DNA of 64,000 nt from Selaginella moellendorffii. Lineage: Eukaryota > Streptophyta > Lycopodiopsida > Selaginellales > Selaginellaceae. The notes under the pieces are model-generated. The model saw only the letters and a list, made by a program, of their open reading frames with translations. It was not told where the DNA came from and did no database searches. Location of the stretch: the NCBI RefSeq assembly GCF_000143415.4, contig NW_003314268.1, positions 2,367,972 through 2,431,971 of the forward strand. The letters are read 5' to 3'. Both the position numbers and the translations under genes were made by a program. Shown here one piece after another: positions 20,554 to 32,449 of this stretch (within the stretch, counting starts at the first letter, position 1; each line of letters starts with the position of its first letter).

Positions 20554-21726
20554 TCACAAGTAACGATCAAGGTAGGCGTCCACAGTCGTGTAGCTTACGT
20601 CGGGGTAGAGCTCTCCCGTGTCTCGCCCGTCCGGGCCTATCTCAAACATCAGGTCCCCTCGGTAAAATATCTGATAGAAGTGTGCAAGGGCCGCTCTCTC
20701 CGGCAAAGAAGCCTTCTCTGCATGTATACACGGCGTTGAGGAAATGAAAGAAGAATTTTGTATTGGAATTGCTTCTCTCTTACCGTTGCTTATCATGCTC
20801 ATGAACTCCTCTTCAAGCAAGGTGTGCTTCTCGAGCGTTTTGCCGATCTTCTTCTCCCACAGCTGGAGGACTTCGTTCAAGGAGAGTATGTTCTTCGGTG
20901 GCCGGATGTACACAGACGTGTTTAGAGTCCGCGGATCCTCGGCGGCTTTGAGCACAAAAGTCCCGACGTCGTTCTCGTCCACCCAAATCACTGAGGCAGA
21001 AAACAAGGAGAAAAATCTACGTCGCGTCTCGTGTGGTGTGTAGTACCTTTCGCATTTCCCTCACCGTAGACGACAGCTGTGTCTCGAGGAGGAAAGAAGC
21101 GGCCGAACTGTGCGATGCCAGAGAGGAAGTAACCAGCGAAGCAATTCGCGGAGACGTACGTGTGTGGGATTTGTGCCGCTTCGATGGCCCTCCGAATTTT
21201 CATCTTGTCCATGAAAACTTTGTTCCCCGGAGCGATTGCGTGATCCATGAGCCCGGGATCCATTCCAAACTCCGAAGGTAAGAACCTCTGCAACAAGTCG
21301 CGATAAAATCGGGAAGAAAAAGTAAAACGGCTAGAGAAATTGTCACCTTGATTGTCCCAACTTGCTTGATAGCCTGAATGAGCTTCACTTGGTCATTCAA
21401 ATTCTTTTCTGCTATGCTGCAAATGACAATATCGACCAGCTTTAAAGCCTCCACGAGCTTCTTTTCGTCAGTCACAGATCCCTGGAGAAAACAAAACGCT
21501 TTAAAAATACAAAAGGGAGATATGAGAATCGACTTGCCTCGACGAGTGTTGCTCCGGCGCTCTTGAAGCCAATTACCATGGCAGCCTTGTCCACATCACT
21601 TGCAACCTCTGGGCGGACAAGCAGATAAGTCGGATAGCCGAGACGAATGCTGGCGTTTGTAATGAACCTCCCGATGTAGCCAGTGCACCCGATGATGAGA
21701 ACTCGAGGCTTGCTGGAGGCAGCCAT
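20554..21726 (-). CDS. NmrA-like reductase, PCBER/isoflavone reductase family
   Basis: Starts at ATG 21726. The Rossmann motif IIGCTGYIGRFI lies at the N terminus (GxxGxxG, NADPH binding), then SVTDEKKLVEALKLVDIVI, RFLPSEFGMDP, KMKIRRAIEAAQIPHTYVS with the conserved catalytic Lys of the PCBER group, NCFAGYFLSG, DENDVGTFVLKAAEDPRTL, YIRPPKNILSLNE and LWEKKIGKTLEK. Such enzymes reduce benzylic ether lignan dimers or related phenylpropanoids with NADPH. Five exons with short introns; about 310 aa, normal for the family. The substrate cannot be told from sequence. It converges on the FKBP gene, with 49 bp between ends. Confidence 0.9.
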
Positions 21727-21977
21727 CGCAAGTTCCCAAGAAGACTCTGCAGTTCAGGTAATCCTATAAAAAGAATGAGCCTTCTGTGAGTTTGAGCTTG
21801 GCACCTTCTATTAGCAGCTTTATTCTAGACAAAAAGTTACATTTCATAGAAGCCTGCACAACAAACACAACGGTCACCAACCATTCAAATTGAAAGTGAA
21901 CAGAATCATCTTACGTTTTTCGAGCTGGAGAAGATCGAAGATAATCGAAACAGTTGACTTGAAAATGAGACAATACC

Positions 21978-24572
21978 TTAACTCCCTCTCAGTCCAGACA
22001 TGTGCTTCTTCAAGGACAAGTCCTTTTTGTTGTGGTTCTTTTTGGTCGCAAACTGCGGCCTGTATGGTGGCTTTCCCCTTTCCCCGTGAGCACGATGTTG
22101 CGTTGCAGCAGAGGTACCCTTCGCTGTCTCCTTGTCATCTTCTCCTCCGTCATCTTCTTCCTTGTCATCTTCACCATCAGAATTTGCGGGAACGTTACCA
22201 CCCCGACCAAGCCCGTAGATGAGTCCCTCCTCCTGCTTTTTCAAGGCCTCCGCTTCTTCCAGACTCGAGACTGCCACGGCGCCAGCGACTTTGTAGTTGT
22301 AGTGCTTCCCGTCTTTAACAAAGAATCGTGACGCTTCCTGCTTTCGTTGCGGCCTTCCAGACGGTTCTTGTTTCTGGCTCGCAGAGAAAGGCTTGGCTTT
22401 TTGTCCGTCCTCCAAAGAATCTGAAGAAAGTTTTGTGCGGGAAAACAGATTCACCAGGCTGTCTGTCTCGAGACCCGCCTCCGCCACGTTCGTATCAAGG
22501 TCGTCAAAAGAATCGTCATACTCGTCTTCATACATCAGCTGCATTGCTAGCTTTGCCGTCTGATTGGACGTGCCGGCATCTCGTTCGTCAAGAATGGTGG
22601 CTGCATCGTCGTCCCTGTTTTGTCTCTTTCTTACGAACCGCCCCTGTGCTTTGCTTGCTTGGTTTTCGACAGCTTTCCCTTTCCCTTTCGCATCGACGTT
22701 GCTTCTATCTTCTTTCTTTGAGTCGACGAGCTTCCCTTTACCTTTTTTCGGTGTGGAGGTCAGGTCGGGGTGAATAGTGCCTTCCAAAATATGCTGAATA
22801 ACGATCTCGGGATTGCTGTCGTACACCTCAAGGCATGCTGAAAGGAACGCGTCATCGTAGTCAGGGAGCAAGTCTTTGATCTGACTGATATGTGACTGAC
22901 GAATAGCGTCCTCTTCATCCTTTTCGTGAGAAACACTGACTGGTGGCTTTCTGTCTTCAACAAAATTTGTCGAAGGCATATCAGGTAGCAAAGCAAGTAA
23001 CTGGGCATATTGGCCATCATCGAGAACAATTGAGCCTTGATAAGAAAGAAGAGCAACGGGTCAGGAAAGACAATGCATAAACTAAGCACGTACCTTCTTG
23101 AAGAAGCCTATGAACGTTCCCAGACAAGTCAAACATGTTGGATAGGGAATGTATTAAACTAGCTCCGTCGCTGCCGAATGAAAGGCCAATCAGCGCGTCC
23201 ACAAAGACCTCTCCATTGGCTTTGGAATCCATCCGAGTCGTTGTATCTCCAAAGAAGGAATTGAAAAGAAGGCTCCAGGCAAAATGCACAAGCTCCCGTT
23301 GGAGTGTGTCCAGATATCGAGAAAGCTCTTCTCCAATAGATTGTTTCCTTACTGACGGCAGCAGCGAGTTGTAGACACACGATAAAGAGAACATTAGACT
23401 CTTGTCTCTACTGCACATAAAAATAACTATTAGCAAACAGAAAGAGTGAAACCTCGGCTTACGCAGGCTCTGCCGACAAGAAAAAACCCGCTGCAGGAGG
23501 ATAAATCTCAACAAAAGCGTTTAGTGTCATCACTGTATCGTGCAATAAGACTACAGCCTGTTACAATCAGTGTGAGTGGACAAAAGAGGACCAATGGCAA
23601 ACCACTCAAACCTCCATAAGCTCGTCCTTGAATTCTGAGTTGGATTTGTTGGTTGAATGTCCAATGCTCTAGAGAATACGAGTCAGCCAATCACATCAAG
23701 CATGCAAATCATACCTCGAGAGTGCGCTTATTAACTCCATCGATCGTAGCAAGGACTTGACGAGCAACGTCAGAAAGGGTCTGCAAATACGAAGGCTGGA
23801 ACTTCAATACGGTACTAACCTTCAAACAAAATTCACTTTCAGAACACACAAAATGAAACTCAGAGTCCAGATTTACAGTACCAATCTCCGCGTCAACTCC
23901 GGATTGTCGTGTCCATAGATCGCGCAAACATTCAAGAGCTTTGCCACATTAAACTTGTCCTCCACACGAAACTTAGCTATCAAAAACTACAAACGCTTGT
24001 ATCGACCAAAGGCAGAAGAAAGCACATACATACCTGCACTAATCCTGGACAAACCAGGATCTTCGTCAGAGCACCTGGTTGATCCAATCGAGAGTGAAAG
24101 AAGAAGATGACATTTGAGCTTACATCCGGAGAAGCACCATAAAAACTCGTCGGCTCAGATCGTCTTCTCCAGGCACCACTCCGCCAGTCGGATGAAGATC
24201 GTACCATCGCCTTCGATAAAGCAAGTAGCTTTCTAGAAACTCATGCAAAGACTCATTCGCAGTAACTAAAGCAAGGAAATAAAAAAACAACAAAGCGTCA
24301 GTCACAAAATGCAGCAAAAAATCCATACCTTCTTCCCAAAACTCCCGCGCCTTCATTCTCAAAAGCCGGCTGAGCTCTGCGTTGAGAAAATCGATAATCT
24401 CTAGCGCTTGCGAGGAATTCGCCTCATCCTGCGGCAAATACGCTACAAACACCAACCCCGGCTTGCAATACCTGCCATTCTCGGATAAATCCGAAGGCCT
24501 CGTCGCCGGATCCCTCGCCTTCCACTCCATCGCCGGCGAGTTCCTCGCCTGGTACTGCCGGCGCTGCGCCAT
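21978..24572 (-). CDS. ASCC2-like CUE-domain protein
   Basis: Starts at ATG 24572 and ends at the TAA at 21978. N-terminal exons code a helical region (PGLVFVAYLPQDEA, ALEIIDFLNAELSRLLR, FLESYLLYRRRWYDLHP) shared with activating signal cointegrator 1 complex subunit 2. The large last exon codes a CUE domain (IKDLLPDYDDAFLSACLEVY, NPEIVIQHILEG) that binds ubiquitin, then a basic and acidic disordered tail with KDGKHYNYKV and GLIYGLGRGGN, both typical of plant ASCC2 homologues. In animals ASCC2 recruits the ASCC helicase to K63-ubiquitin at alkylation damage and stalled ribosomes; a similar role here is inferred. The CUE LPDYDDAFL element is intact. A telobox (AACCCTAAAACG) lies just upstream of the start. 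Confidence 0.85.
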
Positions 24573-25418
24573 CGTTGGCTTAAACCCTAAAACGAATATA
24601 TTCTCCTTTCTTGTTGTACTCTAATTGAATAAAAAAGGAAAGCCACCCTTTATAAATATACGTACACTAAACATTGCCCAGCATAAGTTTTTGATTGACA
24701 TATTATCAATAATCTCTTGCTGGATTTCTAGGATAACATCTAAATCCATGCACTTGTTCTTGTGTATAGCAAAGTATTAAGCCTGCAGGAAATACTTTTT
24801 AAATTACAAAACATTTCATGATATCCTCACAACCTAAATCCTTGCCATTCCCATAACTTGCCATTGTTTATATCAAATATCTTGCACAATATGGGGTAAT
24901 ATTGTCCCCTTGTAAGATGACATTTAATAGACTCTTACAATCAATTTTATATTCACATCTTGAAATTGCAAATTGGATATCAAGTTTGAGTTGGAGCAAG
25001 TAAAAGAGTTTAGCCAAGGGTTAGCCAAGGGTTGAAAAGCATAGTATACACATATTGTTCAGGCTTGGATCACTTTCTCCTTCCTTAAAGTGTTGGTATA
25101 AAGCTTAAGAACCTGTGTCATAATGGCTCCTCTTGAGCATAAAACATGGTGTTAGTTATTCATGGATTTAGCTAAATGTGAGGTAATTAGGAAAAACAAG
25201 TGCAATAGCATCACCCTAGGACATTATTTTGGCTTGAGCTGGCAATCTTGTTTACTATTCCACTACCAAGTAATTAGTAACTCAAAAAACTACTCATAAG
25301 TTTTTATAAAGATTGACATACACATTATGATCACTAGTTATCACAAATGTGATTGTAGATATTAAAAGTTATCTATTAGTGAATTTCATATATTCTTTTT
25401 GTATTACCATGATGGTAA

Positions 25419-25552
25419 TGTAAGCAACCAAAGAGAATGACTCAAAATATGATTTGTTCGGGTTCAAATATAGAGGGAAAAACCCCATGAACAAGAGTGC
25501 ACCCCCTTTTTTAATAGGTCAAAAGTCTTAGGGTTATGTGTCCTTGGTTTTA
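25419..25552 (-). repeat. Decayed LTR relic (family C), inverted
   Basis: Begins TGTAAGCAACC and carries GGGTTCAAATATAGAGGGAAA and AAGAGTGCACCCCC, in the same order as the minus strand of the LTR at 44660-44853, with many transitions. It lies in inverted orientation to the copy at 26541-26699. Confidence 0.7.
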
Positions 25553-26050
25553 TATAACATATTTAGTTTTCACTCTTTATTCTATGGTGATTTATTATAG
25601 GATAACCATAAAGTAGAACTTAAACCCTTTATATGCCATGTGTTACATACTATATGCCATATGCTATATGTCAAAGGATAGTGGAGTGGAACTCAAATTT
25701 CAAGGCATTAAACTATTAAATAAAGGGATAGAGCCAAACTCTTAAGCATGGAGCTAAAGAGCAAAGGTGACTCCCAAGCATACAACCCAAGAAGTGAAAG
25801 AACAAAAGTATAAAGCAATTTGGAATAGATTTAGAGCATCTAATATCTTAATGCTAGGATCAGTATGCAAAATATTGTCTAGTGCTATTTTAGTATACCA
25901 ATGGCTTAAGATGAGGGTATGAGTATTCCACCAGCTAACATGGTGTAGAACTTGGGTTTAGACCTAAGCCAAATGTAAAACAAAGACAGATAAGCAAACA
26001 AGAGTTATAATATGCTTTAGGTTGGTCGGCCATGCCTGACCTACTTATTA

Positions 26051-26145
26051 TTATCCCTATTGTACATTTGGAATCCCCCACAAGCCCCCCCTACCCCACC
26101 ATGCTTTGAGCTTTCACCCTTAGCCACCCATAGTACTAAGAGTTA
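26051..26145 (-). repeat. Relic of the LTR-A/B promoter region
   Basis: TATCCCTATTGTACATTTGG, a C-rich tract, then GCTTTGAGCTTTCACCC and AGTACTAAG align with 31205-31295 in LTR A and 37370-37435 in LTR B. Changes are mostly C to T or G to A, as expected from loss of methylated cytosines. Confidence 0.6.
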
Positions 26146-26147
26146 GT

Positions 26148-26914
26148 TTTTCGGAAGATATGCTAAATTAACAGATCTAGACACTTTTTATAAATAATAA
26201 TTTGGACCTGAATAGGACTAACACAAAGGGCATGATAGCAAGGGTGTTTAGCAAACACAATAAGCTATCATTTAGCAAATATTGAGGGATCCGGGCCAAA
26301 TATATTTAGCTAAATAGACCCTTAAGAATTCCTTTTTTATGCTCCTTTGGCCAAGTATTGGTGTTAAGTCAAATTTACTAACACTTAAATAAGAGGGACT
26401 GATAAAGGGTCTACAATACTGACTTCTTGCCATAGTAGTAGTAAGGAAAGAATATATGAAAGGACTATCTAATAAATAACTTTCGATACCCACAATCACA
26501 TTCGTGAAAATTTAAATAATACTAAGCTATGTGACCTCTCTGTAAGCTTCTGAATTTCAAACCCAAAGACACTTAACCCTAAGTATCTCAAAACCCTTAA
26601 CCTATTGGAAAAGGGGGTGCACTCTTATTTATTGGCTCTTTCCCTATATATTTGAACCCCATCGATCATCTCTTAAATCATTCTGTTTGGTTACTTACAC
26701 TTTTGGGAAGTTCAAATTTAAAAAATTACAAGTATGAGATCAATATTACTAAACCCTTTATTAAACCTTTTTGTGCTAGTGGAGTTAATTGAGCATTTTG
26801 AGTGTGTTTAGACTAGATATGATAACTTACCATATCTGACAAAACACCCTTGCTATCATGTGCTATGTGTTAGTCCCATTGCTATTTATGGAAAGTGTTT
26901 AATTAGGCATATCT
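26148..26914. repeat. Inverted repeat arms flanking an old insertion
   Basis: The block at about 26148-26270 is, in reverse complement, similar to 26815-26914 (shared ACACCCTTGCTATCAT, GTGTTAGTCC and TTAGCATATCT-like ends). The right arm runs into the N gap, so its full extent is unknown. Confidence 0.6.
26541..26699 (+). repeat. Decayed LTR relic (family C) lacking 5S box C
   Basis: Starts TGTAAGCTTC and ends CTTACA. It aligns with the LTR at 44660-44853 but is 159 bp instead of 194 bp: the segment matching the 3' part of 5S rRNA (44677-44711) is absent, while the box-A-side part (ACACTTAACCC) remains. No clear target-site duplication is seen. Confidence 0.65.
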
Positions 26915-27014
26915 NNNNNNNNNNNNNNNNNNNNNNNNNNNNNNNNNNNNNNNNNNNNNNNNNNNNNNNNNNNNNNNNNNNNNNNNNNNNNNNNNNNNNN
27001 NNNNNNNNNNNNNN
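26915..27014. other. Assembly gap of 100 N
   Basis: Exactly 100 N, a conventional unknown-size gap. It lies next to an inverted repeat, a likely reason for the break in assembly. Confidence 0.99.
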
Positions 27015-28381
27015 AAAGTCATAATAAAACACTATTCCATATTTAGTAAATTATCATGATTTTTTTAGAAATTAGCTTTTGGGACTGAGATGAAAGCCTA
27101 AAATGTGCTTTCATAGCATACATAGCATTGAAAATGATAATTCAAATAAGTATATATTTAGTTGTTATGACTTCTTATAGATCCTTTAAATATAGATTTT
27201 AGTTACCTTTTCATACTATATTATAGCTTTGGTTGGGTTTATAGGATGGATTTAAGATGTATCATTTGCATGAGTTATACTTAGGCTCATGAGTGAGGCA
27301 CATTAACAACTTAAAGTTATATTTTGATTTGACAAAATTAATGTTAGCTTACTGTGGTTATTATACACAATAATGACTATTTAAACTAATAAACTAATCC
27401 TTATAGTCTTAATTGATCCACTCATAATCATACCTAGGAAGGATCCACTAGTGCCGTGTTAAATAACTACAAACCAGTCTATTTGCCACTCATAACAAAC
27501 CCAAAGGAGGTTTACTAGCATATAGTAACAATAAACTTTTCTTGGATTAAATTAAAGGCAGTGTGAATGCAAGCTTGAGGTTTAATCAAGTTAAGATTGC
27601 AAAACATGTTATCAAAGATAAAAAATCAAACACGTAAATCATTTTCTCTTCTTGGATAAATGATTTGCAATGAGGTGTGATCTCATTGCTTGAGTTCACA
27701 ACATGCAATAGTTAAATAATTAAAGTGGTATTACGTGTGGTGAGTCGTGGGATGGATAGTAGTGAAGCACTAAACCATTTTACTTAGATTTGCTAACAAA
27801 AGGATTAAGTTGCAATACTCAATTCTTCTTTAAATTCTAAGGAAGTTGCATTTGAGATGCGGGGATTGTTTGCATATGAAATATAGTTAAACCAAACATG
27901 TTACAATAAACTAGTTCTTGATTTAGTGGACACTAAAATCCCTAATTGGTATGGTCTTTTTTCAACTCATCCATAGCATTGGTTTTTCTATATTGCTTTA
28001 GGATGTCCCTAAAGTATGTTTTTTTCTTCCATGTTAACATTGGCTTGTGTTATATTACTAGAAGTTCCAAAACCATTATGCATTAATCTTGGATAATAGC
28101 CATCTTACTCTTTTTCACTTCTTTATATAGCTACATCACTTTATGGTAAGGGTCATGAAGATTTTTGGCTAATTGTGGGAAGCAATTGGCACTTGATGAT
28201 TTTGCATAAGTCTTGGAGTTCTTGGGTATGTGAAACTCATTTTGTAATAAAATCTACTAGATATTATCTATTAAATGAGGTGATTATCCCAAATGTGTAC
28301 CTTTTTCTTCACATTGCTAATGTGCTAGATTATCTAAAGAGAAGTTGTTATAAATTATATCTTACTTCTTGGTATTAGCAA

Positions 28382-28579
28382 ATGCTAATGGCTAATAAAA
28401 ATATTTCCAAAATTATTTTGCATACACTATTTAGTTTGTATGAGTTCTTGGTGATGCCATTTGGATTAAACAATGCTTTAATAATTTTTCAGTGGATGAT
28501 GGATAAGGTTCTTTACAATATGCTGGAAGTGACTATTGATTTCATCAATAATGTCTTGATCCACTTTGAAGGGATGTAA
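28382..28579 (+). pseudogene. Gypsy reverse transcriptase relic
   Basis: The translation still shows [22 protein letters not shown] and DFINNVLI, corresponding to the gypsy RT motifs around the palm; the catalytic D-D pair has become N-N. Both changes are G-to-A type. The surrounding frame has stops. Plus-strand orientation, unlike the nested elements A to C. Confidence 0.8.
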
Positions 28580-28689
28580 GAGGAGTATATCTATAATATT
28601 TGTAAGGTGTTAGATTGGTTATGGAAAGTTTAGTTAAAGTTACATTTAACCTAAAACTACACTTGACCTTTTATTTTGCATATAGATGC

Positions 28690-28800
28690 TTTTGATATAA
28701 ATCTTGTGTTTTGATGCAAAAAAACATGAGTGTGCTTGGTCAATATCATCCTATTGCATACACTAGTTATTTGCATAATTCTTAAACATTATTAAAATGT
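28690..28800 (+). pseudogene. Gypsy RNase H relic
   Basis: GQYHPIAYTS followed by a stop resembles the HPIAYASRKL stretch of gypsy RNase H, in the right place after the RT relic. Confidence 0.5.
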
Positions 28801-29489
28801 AATCATGTTGTGGTTACTTCATTATTAAAGTGGATTATACTACTTAGTGGATCCTAAAATTTTAAATATATAAATTTAAAGTTGTTCATTTCCTAGAGAG
28901 TTTTATAATTGATGCAAACACCCTTTCTTGAGCTTTTTTTCTTTTTTCACTCATTCTATTCTTGACAAGTCTATTGTTCTAGCATTAATAAAGTTTTTGA
29001 ATAAGGATTCCATACTGTATTTAATATTTAGTGTCCACAAGGTGTAGAGCAAGATTTACTTTCTCTTAATAAGGTTTGTTAAGCTTAAAAAGTTGACGTA
29101 TGGATTTAAAGGCTTGATGATGGGTTTGAAAATCTTACATCACTTGCTAATAACTTGTCATTTTAGCATTTACATTCTCAATATCATATTAAAGACAACC
29201 TTCTTTATTTTGTTGGGATAGATTCTAATGATTATTTACAATTGGTGGTGTTTTTGGTCTTCATTGCATGCTTTCTCCATACCTACCATGACTTTTTTAT
29301 TTTTAGCAAGCATATTAAATATTATTTTATGATTGAGAAATTCTATAGATTTTTCTATTAACCTAAGATATGATGTTATTTGGTATGTGCATAGTTGTGT
29401 TTGGCTCATAATATTACCCTTTATGTTGCAAAAGGATAGTTAAAGTCAATTGTAATTTCCTGTTTGTTTGAGTTGGTGGCATTTGATTT

Positions 29490-29585
29490 GATAGGGCATT
29501 TTTCAGGTTTGACTACTAACAATAAGTACATCATTATTGCCTTTAACTACTTGACTCATTGGTGGAAGTTGGTGATTTTGCTAAT
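29490..29585 (+). pseudogene. Gypsy integrase relic
   Basis: A frame with IGHFSGLTTNNKYIIIAF and NYLTHWW corresponds to the integrase core (D-x-I-G-P-x-P ... KYI...DYLTKW). It follows the RT and RNase H relics in order, indicating one old plus-strand gypsy pol spanning about 28.4-29.8 kb. Confidence 0.55.
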
Positions 29586-30052
29586 TATTATTTACCGTCT
29601 CTTTTGTATGTATATATCATAGAGGTATAGAGTTTTATTGGTGCTTCATTCTATAAACTCTTATATGATCATGATCTAATATTGCCAATAAAGTTGAGTC
29701 TATCTTCATAATTGTTATGAGTTGATAATATTAGGTTTTGGGATCATATTTAAGCATTGGTCCAAACAAAGTTTGTTGAACACTTGGGTTACATACAAGT
29801 GGGAGAATAATGATGCTATAATTCCCACTATTGTTCACTTGCAAAGTACAAAGTGGATGATTTGGTGTTAATTTGTTTTTATGTGGTTTATTTAAAGGGC
29901 TTTTTGCTCAGTACAAGGGGTTGTATTGAGTGTTGTAACAAGTTTGACCACAAGTTTATGAAGTTTGGTATAATGGTTAATAAGCAGATTCTTTATAAAT
30001 TGTGTATATGCAGCAATTGAAACATTTTATATAAAGGGATCAAGAACAATAA

Positions 30053-30214
30053 TGTAGCGCATGTGATCATGAGATGAGATTTGGATATACTGTCACCGTG
30101 GATCCTTGGAACCTTGGGGGATAAATGGGGATAAAATAGCCACTAAGGGCTCTCTCATCAAGCAATTGCCCCTTTTCCAGTTGGCTTAAGGGGAAAGAGA
30201 TAAGGTGCGCTACA
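30053..30214 (+). repeat. LTR D, left copy
   Basis: A 162-bp LTR with inverted ends TGTAGCGC/GCGCTACA. The last about 75 bp (AGGGCTCT...TTTTCCAGTTGGCTTAA...GAGATAAGGTGC) match 46400-46475. Confidence 0.7.
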
Positions 30215-30351
30215 GTTGGTATCAAAGCAAATGGCACGGGTTCGATTCCCATTAATTAGTGGCTACTTAAAAGTATAATATACCCTTGAGCAAGGTATAT
30301 TCCTACCCCTAAATTTGAAATCGTACGTATTAGACATCCATACATATGTCT

Positions 30352-30504
30352 TTCCTCTTGTGTGGAGTATCCATAGATGAAGGTATTCACCGTGGGACTG
30401 CGGTCCTTCCTCTTGTGTGGAGTATCCATAGATGAAGGTATTCACCGTGGGACTCCAAACTGCAATCCTTCCTCTTCTGTGGAGTATCCATAGATGAAGG
30501 TATT
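30352..30504 (+). repeat. Minisatellite of about 56-62 bp units, split by element A
   Basis: Units containing CTTGTGTGGAGTATCCATAG and ATGAAGGTATTCACCGTGGG recur at about 30352, 30408 and 30470. The array is interrupted at 30504 and resumes at 46220-46290 beyond element A, which inserted inside a unit (duplicating GTATT). Confidence 0.85.
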
Positions 30505-31661
30505 TGTAAGCCACAAATTTTTCCTTTCCAATTTGCCAGCTTACCTCGTCTATCCGACCAACTCTGCCTTGGCTTGTGCTAAATTCCCTTGCCAAGGTTC
30601 CCGCCTATGGTACCAGCTCCTACTTGGTCCTACTTGGTTTCAGCTACTCACTGCACGAGCAACGGAGTGTTAGCCATCCATCTACGGATTCCCAAATCTC
30701 TCCCAATCCCCTTCCCTGGGTTAGACTGGACTTAAGGTTCGGCTACACTCCCCGCAGGCACAAGCAGCCAAGCACACCAAGCCTCCAGATTCCTAACACC
30801 CCTTGGTACCACAAGACTTGATCATGGGACCCTCTAAATCCCAAGTCTTGGGTGCAGCACTTGCTTTGGGACGTCGGGGCGAAACACCATGGCCTAACGG
30901 CCCGATATAAGTACCTCTACCCCCCCACTTCCATCCCGAAGGGAAGGCCCAAGCCCCTAGGGAGGGCGAGGACCAATGAGCCACAAGGTACTCAAGTGGG
31001 GCACCATTCCACATGAGCCGGGAGCACCGCAGTCAGTTTCCCTTTCGGGAGTGGGAGCTGCTCTTGAGCACTTCCCTGGGTGGCCCCTCCGGCACAACTC
31101 AAGCCCATGCTCACTCCCACCCAAGGCCCCTCGGTCCCAGTCTCAACCTCAAGTCAGTTTGGAAGCACCATTGGAGAGTTCCTTCAAGACTGGTTTCTGG
31201 GCCTCACTATCCCTACTATACTTTTGGAACCCCCTGCAGCCCCCCCCCTGGGAGACGCACGCTTTGGGCTTTCACCCCTTGACCCGTATTAGTATTTGGA
31301 CTTAGTCTCTGGCTCGATCTCGGACCCGATTTCGGATCCGACTTCGGATTCGGTCTCGGACTCGATCTCGGACACGATCTCGGACCCGATCTCGGACCCG
31401 ACCTCGGACTCGACCTTGGACTCGGTCTCGGACCCGATTTCGGATCTTGGACTCCGTCTCGAACTCGGTCTCGAACTCGAACTCGAACTCGGTCCCCGAG
31501 TGGGTCTCGAACTCGATTCCGGACTCTATCTCGAACTCAGTCCTAGAGTCGGTCTTGGACTCGATCTTCGACTTGGTCCCATCCGATGAACTCTTTGTCA
31601 TTTTGGTCATGCTTTTGGGGTTCCTTTAGCCTACGACACCTCGGCGAGTTGGTTCCTTACA
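30505..31661 (-). repeat. LTR A, 3' copy
   Basis: Contains a degenerate CTCGGA hexanucleotide region at about 31300-31590 and the C-rich promoter-like block at 31205-31290 shared with LTR B. Confidence 0.92.
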
Positions 31662-31984
31662 ACTCCACCACCCATTGAAGAAGTTCGATGCCCACATCGA
31701 ACATCTCGTTTTATCCTACGACTTGTTGACCATGGCTCCGGGGGCATCCCCCCACTTAGCGGTGTGCCTAAGTTAGCCTCTCCGGCCAAGAGCCCATGAC
31801 AACGGAATATAGGTGTCCCTATACCCCTAACCTCACCATGCCCTAGTATAGGGTCGGGACTTGAACCCAGCCTTGCTTTACTAGGGGGTTGGGACTCGAA
31901 CCCAACCTCCGTAGAATACGTCTATGGATTCGACATCCCCACGGGGAGTCGGGCGTAGTGCTCTACGCCTGGTCGACCTATCCA
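31662..31984 (-). other. Element A interior with tandem tRNA-like B boxes
   Basis: Noncoding module shared with element B. On the minus strand the hairpin GGGTTCAAGTCCC (31856-31868) is followed upstream by GGGTTCGAGTCCC (31891-31903), each like a tRNA T-arm and matching the Pol III B-box consensus. A module of about 110 bp (CGGGGGCATCCCCC...TTAGCGGTGTGCC) starts near 31738 and has two relatives in element B (about 39393 and 39573). Confidence 0.6.
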
Positions 31985-32449
31985 ACCCATGCTAATTAGC
32001 TTACCTTCGGCGTGCCTTCGGGTCCCAACATATGCCTCTTGCTCAACTTTGCAAATTGATATTTTTAATTGAATTTTGCATAAGTACATAGAGTTCTGCC
32101 TTGCAGAAATTCCTCCACTAGATCTCGCACGTTCGCTAGGTTCTCCTCTGGTTCCCATGTTGCTTCGCAGTGTGGAAATCCTTTCCATTTCACATGGAAC
32201 TCTCTCACCTCGCGTCCTTGTGGCTTGCTCCTGCGCGCATTGAGGATAGCCTCGACTTCGTATTCCTTTTCCCCTTGGATAACCTCAGGTAAAGGTCTCA
32301 CTTGGTCCTTGCGAAGCGGATCCTCAAAGTACGGCTTGAGTAAGTTCACGTGGAACACTGGGTGCATCTTCCCCATCTCTCGAGGAAGTCGGAGTCAGTA
32401 AGCCACTTTACCGATTCGTGCCTCAATCTCATAAGGCCCCGCGAACTTG

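Larger units (their letters stand above)
24600..30047. repeat. AT-rich decayed repeat region without genes
   Basis: Strong change from the gene island: AT-rich, CpG-poor, no ORF with gene character. It contains relics of LTRs and gypsy pol listed separately. From about 24650 to 25400 and 27015 to 28380 nothing specific is recognised beyond short direct repeats such as TTAGCCAAGGG twice near 25010-25035. Confidence 0.7.

Noticed and set aside
26915-27014. N run as a biological feature
   Set aside because: Exactly 100 N is a standard placeholder for an assembly gap.
30352-30504. CRISPR-like array
   Set aside because: Units are whole tandem repeats without unique spacers, in a eukaryotic transposable element.
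31856-31984. A true tRNA gene on the minus strand
   Set aside because: Two T-arms in tandem but no convincing anticodon arm or acceptor stem; reported only as tRNA-like.
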